Origin: JAILLW01 sp045640905 | GTDB taxonomy: Bacteria > Bacillota > Clostridia > Lachnospirales > Lachnospiraceae | Assembly: GCA_045640905.1 (NCBI GenBank) | Contig: JAZUFW010000003.1 | Coordinates: forward strand, 1-64,000 | DNA length: 64,000 nt | Direction: 5' to 3' | Position numbers and translations under genes: made by a program | The notes under the pieces: generated by a model | Databases searched by the model: none | What the model was told of the DNA's origin: nothing | The model's input: the letters and a program-made list of their open reading frames with translations, nothing else | In this document: piece by piece, positions 41,702 to 51,013 of the stretch | Position numbering within the stretch: position 1 is the first letter of the stretch | Layout of the letters: each line of letters starts with the position of its first letter

Positions 41702-42880
41702 TTAATGATGGAATAAACGAATTCCTGTAAATGCCATCACCATATCATACTTATCAGCACACTCAATAACTAAATCGTCTCTAACGGATCCGCCCGGTTC
41801 CGCAATATATTTTACACCACTCTTATATGCTCTCTCAATATTATCCGAGAACGGGAAGAACGCATCCGAACCACAGGTTACACCCGTGTTCTTCTTAAGC
41901 CACTCCTTTTTCTCCTCGGCGGAAAATACCGGAGGCTTAACTTTAAATCTCTTTTGCCATTCACCTTCGCGAAGAACATCTTCGTATTCATCACCCATGT
42001 AAACATCTATGGTATTATCTCTGTCTGCTCTTCCGAGATTATCCAAAAATTGCAAACTCATTACCTGCGGTGACTGACGAAGGAACCAATTATCGGCCTT
42101 TTGTCCGGCCAAGCGTGTACAATGAATTCTTGACTGCTGTCCGGCTCCTATTCCGATAGCCTGTCCGTCCTTTACGTAACATACGGAGTTTGATTGCGTA
42201 TACTTTAACGTAATCATGGCTATCTTCATATCAATCAACGCATTTTCGGGAATATCTTTATTCTTGGTTACGATATTTCCGAAAAGCTCTTTATTTATAT
42301 CCAGTTCATTTCTACCCTGTTCAAATGTAATGCCGAATACCTGCTTACGTTCAATTGCTTCGGGTACGTATGACGGATCTATCTGAATAACATTATAATT
42401 ACCGTTCTTTTTCTGCTTAAGTAATTCCAAAGCTTCTGCATCATATCCGGGAGCTATTACTCCGTCAGAAACCTCTCGCTTAATCAATCTGGCAGTATCA
42501 ACATCACACACATCGGATAAAGCGATAAAATCTCCGAAAGAAGACATTCTGTCGGCACCGCGGGCTCTGGCATATGCACACGCCAAAGGTGATAAGCTTC
42601 CAAGATCGTCAACCCAGTATATTTTTGCCAAAACATCGCTTAACGGAAGTCCGACCGCTGCACCTGCAGGGGACACATGCTTAAACGATGTAGCTGCAGG
42701 AAGACCCGTTGCTTTCTTTAACTCGTTAACCAACTGCCATCCGTTAAACGCATCAAGAAAGTTAATGTATCCGGGACGACCGTTTAATACGGTAACGGGA
42801 AGATCACTTCCGTCCTCCATAAATATTCTGGAGGGTTTCTGGTTCGGATTGCATCCGTACTTTAACTGAATCTCATTCAT
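41702..42880 (-). CDS. Phosphoribosylaminoimidazolecarboxamide (AICAR) formyltransferase, single-domain
   Basis: This enzyme formylates AICAR to FAICAR, the step before IMP. The protein matches the AICARFT domain of PurH (LKYGCNPNQKPSR, ATSFKHVSPAGAA, ACAYARARGADRMSSFGDF, IAPGYDAEAL, AEPGGSVRDDLVIE) but has no IMP-cyclohydrolase domain. I start it at the second ATG (42878-42880), six bases after GAGGA, giving 392 residues. The neighbouring PurO-like protein supplies the missing step, so together they replace bifunctional PurH. Confidence 0.93.
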   Translation of the reverse strand: MNEIQLKYGCNPNQKPSRIFMEDGSDLPVTVLNGRPGYINFLDAFNGWQLVNELKKATGLPAATSFKHVSPAGAAVGLPLSDVLAKIYWVDDLGSLSPLACAYARARGADRMSSFGDFIALSDVCDVDTARLIKREVSDGVIAPGYDAEALELLKQKKNGNYNVIQIDPSYVPEAIERKQVFGITFEQGRNELDINKELFGNIVTKNKDIPENALIDMKIAMITLKYTQSNSVCYVKDGQAIGIGAGQQSRIHCTRLAGQKADNWFLRQSPQVMSLQFLDNLGRADRDNTIDVYMGDEYEDVLREGEWQKRFKVKPPVFSAEEKKEWLKKNTGVTCGSDAFFPFSDNIERAYKSGVKYIAEPGGSVRDDLVIECADKYDMVMAFTGIRLFHH

Positions 42881-42891
42881 TGCCATTCCTC

Positions 42892-43611
42892 TTACTTATT
42901 CTTATTTACTATTCTGGTTTCGTAATTGCCTGTAGCAATATCAATATATCTGACAAACAACGATACCTTATTCTCTTCATTCAGGTTATTCCACAACATA
43001 TCGGTAAATTCATCAATATTACCTTCAATCTTTACCAATTTGGGTTCTCCTTCGAAGGAAGGAAGGGGATTTCCGTCATGCATATATGTGTGAATAAAAT
43101 GTCCTTCACCCGGCAACGGCTTCTTAAATCCGTAAGTGAATCGTAAGCATGATTCAGGATTTCCGTTCGCACTCTTTAAAATTGACATAGCGTATCTAAA
43201 CTGATTTCTGTCCGAATCTACTCTGATAACGGATGAAATTCTCGGAGTGTAATTGGGAGCATCGGGTTCGAATTCTCTGCATCTGAGAGCCTGTTCAAAC
43301 GATATACCGTTCTTAATGCCATCGAATATAGTATCCGTCTGATCTCCGTTCGTTACTATGGTTTTATTACCGAAAACTCTGACCGGTGAATAAATAATCA
43401 AGCTGGGATCTTCAAGTTTATCGGGATCAAATGCCTGAGTACGTATTCCTTCTTCATATTCAACAAAAACTCTGTTTCTGCTGTTAACACTTCGTCCCAT
43501 AATGAAGTAAGCCATTACCGCCTTTGTTCCGTCTTCGGAACATCCGATTACTATACCTCTTCCGGGGTAAGCATTTTCGCTAAGTTCGCTAGAAAGTGAA
43601 CGCATTTCCAT
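42892..43611 (-). CDS. purO: PurO-type IMP cyclohydrolase
   Basis: PurO closes the ring of FAICAR to give IMP. The 239-residue protein has the archaeal-type IMP cyclohydrolase pattern: YPGRGIVIGCSEDGTKAVMAYFIMGRSVNSRNR near the start (conserved NSRNR), ALRCREFEPDAPNYTPRI and the late GNPLPSFEGEP (quoted here in short pieces: GRGIVIG, GRSVNSRNR, YTPRIS). I start at the ATG 43609-43611 behind AAGGAG; a longer frame runs into the upstream terminator. It is the first gene of a seven-gene run reaching the ABC exporter. Confidence 0.88.
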   Translation of the reverse strand: MEMRSLSSELSENAYPGRGIVIGCSEDGTKAVMAYFIMGRSVNSRNRVFVEYEEGIRTQAFDPDKLEDPSLIIYSPVRVFGNKTIVTNGDQTDTIFDGIKNGISFEQALRCREFEPDAPNYTPRISSVIRVDSDRNQFRYAMSILKSANGNPESCLRFTYGFKKPLPGEGHFIHTYMHDGNPLPSFEGEPKLVKIEGNIDEFTDMLWNNLNEENKVSLFVRYIDIATGNYETRIVNKNK

Positions 43612-43688
43612 ATTGTTGTTTTCTCCTTTTATATATGCAGCCTGCTCTTTGAGCAGCCCGATACAATCGCAACCATGTGAATAAACAC

Positions 43689-43719
43689 TTTGCGCGGGTG
43701 CCAAAGCACTCGCGCAAAT
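43689..43719 (-). terminator. Terminator closing the carbohydrate/ABC-2 operon
   Basis: Minus strand TTTGCGCGAGTGC and GCACCCGCGCAAA pair around TTTG with one wobble, 8 bases after the stop of the 535-aa gene. The T-tract is poor (GTGTTTATTC), so some read-through into purO is possible. Confidence 0.7.
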
Positions 43720-43726
43720 TCATTAA

Positions 43727-45334
43727 TTAAAGACCTAAATCATAAACCAAATCTTCAATTTCTTCCGCCATTTCCATAAAGTCATCTTCATCGGCAGAAT
43801 TCAAATCAAAGGTATCCTCGGATATTTCCTTCATATCGGCACCCTTCTTTAAGGTAACCGTTCCCTCGATGGCCATATCCTCTTCTTCAACTTCAATATC
43901 AAGACCTACAACAAAAGCATCCTTTTCTTTCTTGATATTGATTCCGTCAAATTCCATTTCATCCCAGCCATCATTAACCATGAATGATAAGTCTCCGGAT
44001 TCACTGTCATATTCGTAAGAGAATAACTCCTCGGAATCAACCTTGAATTTCAAGGTTTCTACTCCGTCTTCAATCTCGCTTTCAATATATGCTTTTCCGC
44101 CGGGAACCTTTAAGGTCATGTTCTGAGCTCTGTAATCGCCACCGTTTAATTCAAGAGTTACTTCAACATTCTGAATCTCACAACTGATGGCTGCAATCTC
44201 ACCCTTGTAGATATAGTATCTCATGGTCAGATCACCGAGTTCATCCCACATTTCATCCATTTCATCTGCTGCTTCCATCATCAAATCTTCAAAAGATTCT
44301 CCGGAAATTTCTTCAAAAGCAGATCCCATAACCTCATCATAATACTGACCGACATATGCTAAATAATCGTTCATGTACTTCTTCATGGCCTTTTTGGGAA
44401 TAACCATTTCATAACCTTTACATTTTACGTCCTTATCATTTATTTCGAATTCTTCGGCATCGCACTTTTCAAATTCGTAAGAACCCTTAAGATCCTTTTC
44501 AACAATATCCATCATTCCTTTATAGAATTCGGATTCTTCCAGCTTGCCCTGGTTAGAGAAAAGTGTTTTGTATGCTTCTGCTATTGCTTCATTGACTTCC
44601 TCGGGATCCATGTCGATTTCATCGAAAAGGTCTGTCAAAATGCCGTCAACATCTTCTGTATAATTATATACAAAGGCGTATCCGAACAAAGGAACATCTG
44701 CAATTATCTCAGATGCATTCCACTCAAGAATACCCTCCAGATAAGGAATATCCTCTATATCACTTAAATCGGCACCACCGGTAATCTGCAATGCATCCTT
44801 GCTCTTAATGAAAGCTCCGTCTGCAGATACAGTTTCTTCAAAATAAGTATCTGTAACGTCACCTTCGAAGCTGATGGTATATTCGCCGCCTTCAAAAATG
44901 TCTGTAACATTCAATGCTGTAGCAAGTTTGTTGTCGCCGTTGGCAAAATTACCAAACGTTTTAATCATTGCCTTGGTTACTTTCTTTTCGGGATTTCCCA
45001 GGAAAACCATAACCAAAACAACTGCCAAAGCTACTACCAATACGGCTGCAGCTGCAATCAGTCCGATAAGTAATCCCTTATTCTTCTTCTGTGCGGGTGC
45101 AGCATAAATCGGTGCTCCTGTATTAGGATCAAATCCTATCACATTACCTGCAGGTGCTGCCTGAGGAATCGGCTGGGGTACCGGCTGAGGCTGGGGTATC
45201 GGCTGAGGCTGAGGTGCCGGCTGGGGTACAGGTTGAGGTTCGGGGGCTGCCTGAGTTTCAGGTACTGCCTGCTCCGCGGGTGCTGCCTCTGGAACCTGAT
45301 TTTCCGGTGTTACTTCGTTGAATTCATTTTCCAT
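43727..45334 (-). CDS. Membrane-anchored protein with Pro/Gln-rich cytoplasmic tail, paralogue A
   Basis: The function is unknown. The 535-residue protein starts with a cytoplasmic Pro/Gln/Ala-rich tail (about 1-65, PQP repeats), a FDPNTGAPIY phrase, one membrane helix (about 87-112) and an acidic extracellular domain. It is a paralogue of the protein at 47088-48368: both have the helix followed by a 'LLxxLNTSDI/LATALNVTDI' segment, the exact phrase GGDYRAQN and a similar last 30 residues. The two flank an ABC-2 permease pair, suggesting a part of, or substrate for, that transporter. AAAAGGAG lies before the ATG. Confidence 0.75.
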   Translation of the reverse strand: MENEFNEVTPENQVPEAAPAEQAVPETQAAPEPQPVPQPAPQPQPIPQPQPVPQPIPQAAPAGNVIGFDPNTGAPIYAAPAQKKNKGLLIGLIAAAAVLVVALAVVLVMVFLGNPEKKVTKAMIKTFGNFANGDNKLATALNVTDIFEGGEYTISFEGDVTDTYFEETVSADGAFIKSKDALQITGGADLSDIEDIPYLEGILEWNASEIIADVPLFGYAFVYNYTEDVDGILTDLFDEIDMDPEEVNEAIAEAYKTLFSNQGKLEESEFYKGMMDIVEKDLKGSYEFEKCDAEEFEINDKDVKCKGYEMVIPKKAMKKYMNDYLAYVGQYYDEVMGSAFEEISGESFEDLMMEAADEMDEMWDELGDLTMRYYIYKGEIAAISCEIQNVEVTLELNGGDYRAQNMTLKVPGGKAYIESEIEDGVETLKFKVDSEELFSYEYDSESGDLSFMVNDGWDEMEFDGINIKKEKDAFVVGLDIEVEEEDMAIEGTVTLKKGADMKEISEDTFDLNSADEDDFMEMAEEIEDLVYDLGL

Positions 45335-45371
45335 AATCTACTCCTTTTGTTGCATAAAACTATGTTACTGC

Positions 45372-45962
45372 TTACTTACTTGTACTATTATCACTAAAAT
45401 CCCCCTCAAAATCAACCTCAAATATTTCATTGCTGTCGATATAGTAGGCATTTTTTTCCTTTATATAGTTTAATATCTCTTCTTTTGTCTCTTTATCCGT
45501 ACGTCCGAAAACCTTTGTATAGCTACCCTTTATTATGTCAAAACTGTACTGTCGCATGAATGCGGCACTAAAGGATTCCCGTACGGCCATTCCCTTGGTT
45601 GTATACGGCGAAGATACATATTCCACGGTATTATTCAGTTTTCCTCTTTCAAAACTCTCATCAAAAGAATCATCAAAAACAAAACCGCACTCGAGATTTC
45701 CGTTTACTATCTCCTTTGACATTTCATCCTTATCTTCATAAAGAACTATAGAATACACATCCGAAGTCTTTTTCATATCATCGGCTATCTTCTCGGCATA
45801 TTCGCTATCATTTAATATGAATCCGATACGGGTATTATCAGGATCGGGGAAAGTCATGCCTTTAATAACGGCAAAAAGCAAAACAAACGAACAGATTAAA
45901 ACCCACGTCGATCTTTTCTTCAGTAACGCTTTTGTATGATAGAAGACTCTTCGAAATATCAT
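45372..45962 (-). CDS. Truncated ABC-2-type permease (one membrane helix plus outer domain)
   Basis: The 196-residue protein has the N-terminal half of an ABC-2 permease: a basic start (MIFRRVFYHTKALLKKRSTW), one membrane helix (about 21-37) and the extracytoplasmic domain that normally sits between helices 1 and 2 (RIGFILNDSEY, GNLECGFVFDDSF, VEYVSSPYTTKG). The five helices that should follow are missing: the frame stops 37 bases before the next gene. The start ATG (45960-45962) overlaps the stop of the full permease gene (ATGA) behind GGAGG. It is either a decayed permease or an accessory subunit. Confidence 0.72.
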   Translation of the reverse strand: MIFRRVFYHTKALLKKRSTWVLICSFVLLFAVIKGMTFPDPDNTRIGFILNDSEYAEKIADDMKKTSDVYSIVLYEDKDEMSKEIVNGNLECGFVFDDSFDESFERGKLNNTVEYVSSPYTTKGMAVRESFSAAFMRQYSFDIIKGSYTKVFGRTDKETKEEILNYIKEKNAYYIDSNEIFEVDFEGDFSDNSTSK

Positions 45963-47086
45963 AAGATGCCTCCTTTCATAACTTCCGAAAGGAATTGCAC
46001 TGCATATTTCATGGGAATTACGTTTCCGATTGCATTGGTCCAATCTGCCAAATACGCCTGAGGTACAATCAATCCCGAGCAAACCGAGCCGAGGATGTTG
46101 AATATAATAAGTACAAAGATACCGCTTTTGTCCGAGCCCGTAATCTCGAAAATCAGTTCAAAATAAACGGCTATTGCCAGGGAAAGGATTAACATCCCCA
46201 CAAAAATTCCGCTTTGAAACACAAAATAATCTTCGAAGAACCTGTTGCCTAAAAAAATCAGTACAAAATACAAAATCAGCCCTATCAAATATACAGGAAC
46301 GGTCATACTTATTACTTTAACCAGTCCGCAGCCTGCTTTTGAAAGTCCGTTTATTTTCAGTTTATCTTCTGTAGCCTTTGAAGATACCGAATACATGAAT
46401 GAAAATCCGATTCCCGTAAACAGCAAAACCAATACTGTTCCGGCGACCGAATAGTACTGGGCAATCGTCATATCTCCGAGAGCCGAAACCATTTCGGAAG
46501 TAAACATCTTTTCCCGCACAAGAATCTGATTAAAATAACTGATTGCCAGTACATTGCCAATCTGTGAAACATCAACTTCGCTTCCGTATACATAGCCCGC
46601 TTCAATGGACGCATATATTCCCGATTCCGCAGTCTGTAAAAAAGACACTCCCGATACTATGAGTTCTTTAAAAATGCTCAAAAACAAGCTTTTTTCTTTC
46701 GGAAAATAAATAAGTGCCGGAGGATTTATTCCTTTTTGAACTTCATAAAAGAAATTTTCCGGAAGAACAACAGCTACTTCATATTTCCCGTTTTCATAGC
46801 CTTCCTTGGCCTCTTCTTCATCCGTGTAAACAAACTCGCATACACTTTTGACCGAATCCATTGATTCTACCATTGATATGGCATATTCGGTAGTTGCCTC
46901 GTCCGGAGGAATCACCACGGCAACTTTCAAAAGCGCCGGAGTGGAAGTTTTGGATATCAAAAGACTTACCGAAAGGGTAATACCCTCTACGGCAAGCAAA
47001 GTACATACTACGATGATTATTATCTTAACCATCGCTTTCAAACATCTTTTCCATTGTATAAATAAGTACGAAAAGAATAACTTCAT
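45959..47086 (-). CDS. ABC-2-type transporter permease
   Basis: The 375-residue protein has the ABC-2 layout: a cytoplasmic start, helix 1 (about 19-45), an extracytoplasmic domain (about 50-210, LLKVAVVIPPDEATTEY...EVAVVLPENFF) and five more helices (about 215-370). It pairs with the ATPase at 48380-49042. The spacing from the upstream gene is one base. Substrate is unknown. It is the likely full-length partner of the truncated permease downstream. Confidence 0.85.
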   Translation of the reverse strand: MKLFFSYLFIQWKRCLKAMVKIIIIVVCTLLAVEGITLSVSLLISKTSTPALLKVAVVIPPDEATTEYAISMVESMDSVKSVCEFVYTDEEEAKEGYENGKYEVAVVLPENFFYEVQKGINPPALIYFPKEKSLFLSIFKELIVSGVSFLQTAESGIYASIEAGYVYGSEVDVSQIGNVLAISYFNQILVREKMFTSEMVSALGDMTIAQYYSVAGTVLVLLFTGIGFSFMYSVSSKATEDKLKINGLSKAGCGLVKVISMTVPVYLIGLILYFVLIFLGNRFFEDYFVFQSGIFVGMLILSLAIAVYFELIFEITGSDKSGIFVLIIFNILGSVCSGLIVPQAYLADWTNAIGNVIPMKYAVQFLSEVMKGGIL

Positions 47087-47087
47087 A

Positions 47088-48368
47088 CTACCATCCCATT
47101 AATCCGGCTACTATGGCATACGCTTCCTCTTCCAACATAAGAAAGTCTTTTTCAGAAGCTTTTCCCACATCAAATATATCTCCGGAAATATCATATTCCG
47201 ATTTTCCGCTTCGAATTGAAAATTTTCCTCCGAAGTACGTTTGTCCGAAATCAATATAATCTACAGAAATACCGACACTGTCTTTATCTGACTTTATCTT
47301 TGCACGATACTCGTTTTCTCCGCTATGAAGTATCAGCACTTCATCGGTATATGAGTAATCAAAAATCGTTTTTGAGTCATATATTACGGAAAAAGTTTCG
47401 CCCGAAGTATCAATATCGGATACTATACTCAATACCTCTTTATCATTTTCCAGATAAGTAATGTTTTGGGCTCTGTAGTCCCCGCCTTTAAACAGTATTG
47501 TCTTTTTCCCTCTGCCGGAAGAAATGTCTACACAAGCCAGCTCATTTTTGTACACATAAACATCTGCTGTGATATCTCCCGTTGACTCGGCATATTCATA
47601 CACCGAATTCAGAATATCTTCCGAAGTAATACTATTAAGCTTTAGTATTCTGTCGAGATTTCTTTCACAATAATCATCCAGTTTATCCGCAAAGTCCACA
47701 ATTTGATCTTTCGATATCTCTATTCTGTAGCCCTTTGCCTGAATCGTCGTTTGATCAACGGAAAATTCCTTTGACGGTATCTTAACTACTTTAAACAGAC
47801 CATACTCATCTGCTATCATGCTTTGAAATTCTTCATACATGACATTGTTTCTTTCACCGCCGAACAGATCGTTATACATCTGCTGCAATGCTTTATTAAG
47901 CAATTCGGTATCTATTTTTTCGCTGATAAAACCATCATTTTCTTCCGTATATTCATAAACAAACTGCCTGTTCGGAAAAATCGGCGTTTCAAAACAGACG
48001 CTGCCTTCATCTATCAAAAAAGTATATTCAATTAACGGAACGTACGATATATCCAGATTTCCGTTTGATTCCATTTTCTTATCGTCAAACGAAATATCTC
48101 CGAAGACTGTTATATCCCCGATTTTTTCTATCTCGGTATCAATATCATATGAAACTGTATATTCTTTGGAATCAACAATATCTGAAGTATTTAAATCGCT
48201 TAACAGCTGGTTTTTACCTTGATTTATATTTAAAAAAGTATTTTGAAATGCCTTGGAGACTACGCGCTTTTGGTTTGAAAAGAGCGTTAAAGACAGAACG
48301 ACGATTATTGCTATCGTCGCAAACAGTGCAATCCCTATGAAAAAATAAGTTTTCTTACGATTTTTCAC
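47088..48368 (-). CDS. Membrane-anchored protein of unknown function, paralogue B
   Basis: The 426-residue protein has one N-terminal membrane helix (about 8-30) and a large acidic outer domain. It shares with the 535-aa protein at 43727-45334 the phrase GGDYRAQN, a VYKNELACVD/IYKGEIAAIS segment before it and the C-terminal FDV...ASEKDF pattern, but lacks the Pro/Gln tail. I do not recognise the family. It lies between the ABC ATPase and permease genes. The start is a GTG (48366-48368) behind AGGAAG. Confidence 0.72.
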   Translation of the reverse strand: MKNRKKTYFFIGIALFATIAIIVVLSLTLFSNQKRVVSKAFQNTFLNINQGKNQLLSDLNTSDIVDSKEYTVSYDIDTEIEKIGDITVFGDISFDDKKMESNGNLDISYVPLIEYTFLIDEGSVCFETPIFPNRQFVYEYTEENDGFISEKIDTELLNKALQQMYNDLFGGERNNVMYEEFQSMIADEYGLFKVVKIPSKEFSVDQTTIQAKGYRIEISKDQIVDFADKLDDYCERNLDRILKLNSITSEDILNSVYEYAESTGDITADVYVYKNELACVDISSGRGKKTILFKGGDYRAQNITYLENDKEVLSIVSDIDTSGETFSVIYDSKTIFDYSYTDEVLILHSGENEYRAKIKSDKDSVGISVDYIDFGQTYFGGKFSIRSGKSEYDISGDIFDVGKASEKDFLMLEEEAYAIVAGLMGW

Positions 48369-48379
48369 AGTTCACTTCC

Positions 48380-49042
48380 TTAATTCAATAAGTCACGTAC
48401 TCTCTCCATCATATGTTCATCATGAGGAATTTCCGTAATACGTCCGTCTTTTAGGAAAAAGCATCTGTCGCAGGCGAGTATTTCCGCTTCTTCATGCGTA
48501 GATAACATTACCATACCTTTCAGATTGTTATATTCCGAAAGCCATTTCTGAATGTTTTCTTTGTAATACAGATCAAGCGCGCTGGTAGGCTCATCCATTA
48601 ATAAGATGGGAGGCCATTCACAGATTGCGCACGCAATTGACAGTCTTTTATTCATTCCGCCGGAAAGTTTCCTAACCTCCATCTTCATTATCGAGCGAAG
48701 ATCAAATCGATCCAGCAGATATTCATAGTTATTACTTTTGTCTACTCCCCATAGTTTTAGATTGTCTTTAACCGTAAGTTCGGGCAGCAACGGGGAATTT
48801 TGCGGAACATATCCGCAATACTGCCTGAAATATTTCTTCTTTTTTAGCGGATTGTTTCCGAAAAAATTTATTGAACCGCTATCGGGCTTCATGGCTCCTG
48901 AAAGAATCTGCATAAGGGTGGTTTTCCCACATCCGTTTCGACCTACGATTGCAACGCGTTCACCGGGATTTATGCAAAACGAAATATTATCCAAAATCTT
49001 TCTTTTTCCGTAATATTTGACTATTCCTTCTACTCTTAACAT
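48380..49042 (-). CDS. ABC transporter ATP-binding protein (ABC-2 partner)
   Basis: The 220-residue ATPase shows Walker A GRNGCGKTT (about 34-42), Q-loop YVPQNSPLLP, signature LSGGMNKR, Walker B ILLMDEPTSALD and the switch MLSTHEEAE. It probably powers the ABC-2 permease at 45959-47086, with paralogue B in between. Its ATG directly follows the stop of the galactanase gene, with the ribosome site GGAG inside that gene's last codons. It is complete but short, as is usual for ABC-2 ATPases lacking a C-terminal extension. Confidence 0.92.
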   Translation of the reverse strand: MLRVEGIVKYYGKRKILDNISFCINPGERVAIVGRNGCGKTTLMQILSGAMKPDSGSINFFGNNPLKKKKYFRQYCGYVPQNSPLLPELTVKDNLKLWGVDKSNNYEYLLDRFDLRSIMKMEVRKLSGGMNKRLSIACAICEWPPILLMDEPTSALDLYYKENIQKWLSEYNNLKGMVMLSTHEEAEILACDRCFFLKDGRITEIPHDEHMMERVRDLLN

Positions 49043-51013
49043 TTAATAAAACTCCCAGTCATCTATCGTTCCCCAGCCATTTCCGTCACCGGTCACCGAA
49101 ACGCCCATGATCACTTCATCGCCGTCCGAAACGGGAATATCTTTGATGGTCGGATTTTTCCAATCGACCCACCCTGTCAAAGAAACCTCTTCGGTAGCGT
49201 ATACCTCGTTATTTATCAAAACATACAGATAAACCTTCTCGGATTCACCCATATCTCCGCCTTGGATATAGCACGAAGCTGTGTAGTTTCCGGGATGAAG
49301 GCCTTCTATCGTCTGCGATACATCAAAAGACAGCGCGGAAGGACTCCAAAAGTGAAAAGCAGTATTTCCGCTCATGGCATCCGAAGCTTTATTCTGTATA
49401 TCCGTTGGATCGGCATCGCCTTCGAATTCAACTTTGTAGCACGATACGTCTTCCTCATCAAACGATCCGTTTTTTACGTAATTTACGGAGTCAATCTTAA
49501 CCTGCGCCACAATATTCATTCCGTTTTGTGCCGTTCCCGTAATTTCATATTTGCCCGGAACGTATATATCAATATCGGAATAATCATCCCAGGTTACCGG
49601 TATTCCTTCGGTCAAAGCAGAATCATTATATACAGCATCAACGCTATCCGGCATGACTAATTCCACACCGACAGGATTTACTATCTTAACATCCTTTACA
49701 GCCAACACTTCTATAGGAGCCTTGGCGCCGTATTTAACGTATTTGAATACATTTAATGATTCCAGCGGATGTCCTTCAAAATCAAACAAAGCCTGATTAT
49801 CCCATGAGCATCCACCGTAATACTTTCCTGCATCCTCAGGATCATATGAAGCGGAATAACTGCCGGCCCAGCCTGTTCCGTATTGCTCCCAACATGACGA
49901 ATCCGTCGGTATCCAGGCTCCTTCCCAATAAAAGACACCTATTGCTCCGGCTTCATAAGCATATGCCATTACGTCCCTCAGAGCCTTTGCCTGGCCCTGT
50001 ACCGTAGCAGGATATTCAGTCAGGATATCCTTATCCCCCGAAATTGAATTGCCAAATCCGTCTCCGTCTTCGGCTGTATAAGGATACGCTGTCTCCATAA
50101 TGCATGTATCGACTCCGTATGAAGCGGTAATGTCTTTAAGGACCTGCTGCATATTTTCAAACGTGCCATGCCAATAGGGATAATACGACACACCGAATAC
50201 ATCATACTGTGCTCCGGCTTCTTTTAATAATTCAGCCTTCTTCAAAGTATCATCATGACTGTCTATTTGTGTAAAATGAACGACGGTTTTAATATCCATT
50301 CCGCGTTCTTTAGCTATCTCATTTACTCCTTCACATCCTGATGCAATCATTCTGTAAAGGTTATCCTGGCTTTTGACGCCGGCTATTCCGGAATTGGTTT
50401 CATTACCGACCTGAACCATTCCTACGTCAGCACCGCAATCTATAATGGTGTTTAGGCTTTCTTTGGTAAATGACTTTATGGCAGACAATTTCTCATCTAT
50501 ATCCATTTTGCTCCAGGCTTTCGGAGACATTTGTTTTGAAGGGTCTGCCCAAAAATCCGAATAATGAAAGTCAACGCAGAGCTTTATCCCGTATTTTGCG
50601 GCTCTGCTTCCTATGATTGCTGCCGTATTGACATCACAGTTTCCTCCGCCATATCCGTTCCCGTTTTCATCGTGCGGATCGTTCCACACTCTGACACGTA
50701 CATAGTTCACCCCTGCGTCGGCCAATATGCGAAGCAAGTCCTCTTCGTTTCCCGCAAAATCATAATACTTGACTCCGGCTTCCTCCAACGAAAGAAGACT
50801 GGAGATATCTATTCCTCGGATAAAATTGTCCGAGATTCCCGAAATAGGGGTTACAAAAATCGAAGATTCAACCTCCTGCGTTAAACCTTCATAAACGTAC
50901 GGAGTTTCCTGTTGTTTCTTTTCCGTCGCGTTTGAAGAAAACTCCGGAACGGAACATCCCGAAAGAAATACGCATATACATATCAAACAAGAAATAAATT
51001 TCTTCATTGACAC
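49043..51013 (-). CDS. Secreted arabinogalactan endo-beta-1,4-galactanase (GH53) with Ig-like and CBM61-like domains
   Basis: GH53 enzymes cut the beta-1,4-galactan side chains of pectin. The 656-residue protein has a lipobox LSGC (Cys 20), a GH53 barrel (about 60-430) with the acid/base in VQVGNETN (E205) and the nucleophile in CIMETAYPYT (E307), then a bacterial Ig-like domain (about 440-510; WDDYSDIDIYVPGKYEITG) and a C-terminal beta-sandwich (about 512-656; NYVKNGSFDEED ... WGTIDDWEFY) like CBM61, which binds galactan. It is anchored outside the cell. The GTG at 51011-51013 has AGGGG seven bases before it; an ATG two codons later is also possible. The start overlaps the DUF3737 gene. Confidence 0.94.
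   Translation of the reverse strand: MSMKKFISCLICICVFLSGCSVPEFSSNATEKKQQETPYVYEGLTQEVESSIFVTPISGISDNFIRGIDISSLLSLEEAGVKYYDFAGNEEDLLRILADAGVNYVRVRVWNDPHDENGNGYGGGNCDVNTAAIIGSRAAKYGIKLCVDFHYSDFWADPSKQMSPKAWSKMDIDEKLSAIKSFTKESLNTIIDCGADVGMVQVGNETNSGIAGVKSQDNLYRMIASGCEGVNEIAKERGMDIKTVVHFTQIDSHDDTLKKAELLKEAGAQYDVFGVSYYPYWHGTFENMQQVLKDITASYGVDTCIMETAYPYTAEDGDGFGNSISGDKDILTEYPATVQGQAKALRDVMAYAYEAGAIGVFYWEGAWIPTDSSCWEQYGTGWAGSYSASYDPEDAGKYYGGCSWDNQALFDFEGHPLESLNVFKYVKYGAKAPIEVLAVKDVKIVNPVGVELVMPDSVDAVYNDSALTEGIPVTWDDYSDIDIYVPGKYEITGTAQNGMNIVAQVKIDSVNYVKNGSFDEEDVSCYKVEFEGDADPTDIQNKASDAMSGNTAFHFWSPSALSFDVSQTIEGLHPGNYTASCYIQGGDMGESEKVYLYVLINNEVYATEEVSLTGWVDWKNPTIKDIPVSDGDEVIMGVSVTGDGNGWGTIDDWEFY

Noticed and set aside
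43645..43659. CTGCTC/GAGCAG hairpin before purO as a riboswitch
   Set aside because: It is a single small stem without other conserved structure; it is likely only a leader hairpin.
45963..46082. Forty extra residues at the start of the short ABC-2 protein
   Set aside because: They overlap the full permease gene and lie upstream of the GGAGG site that serves the ATG at 45960-45962.
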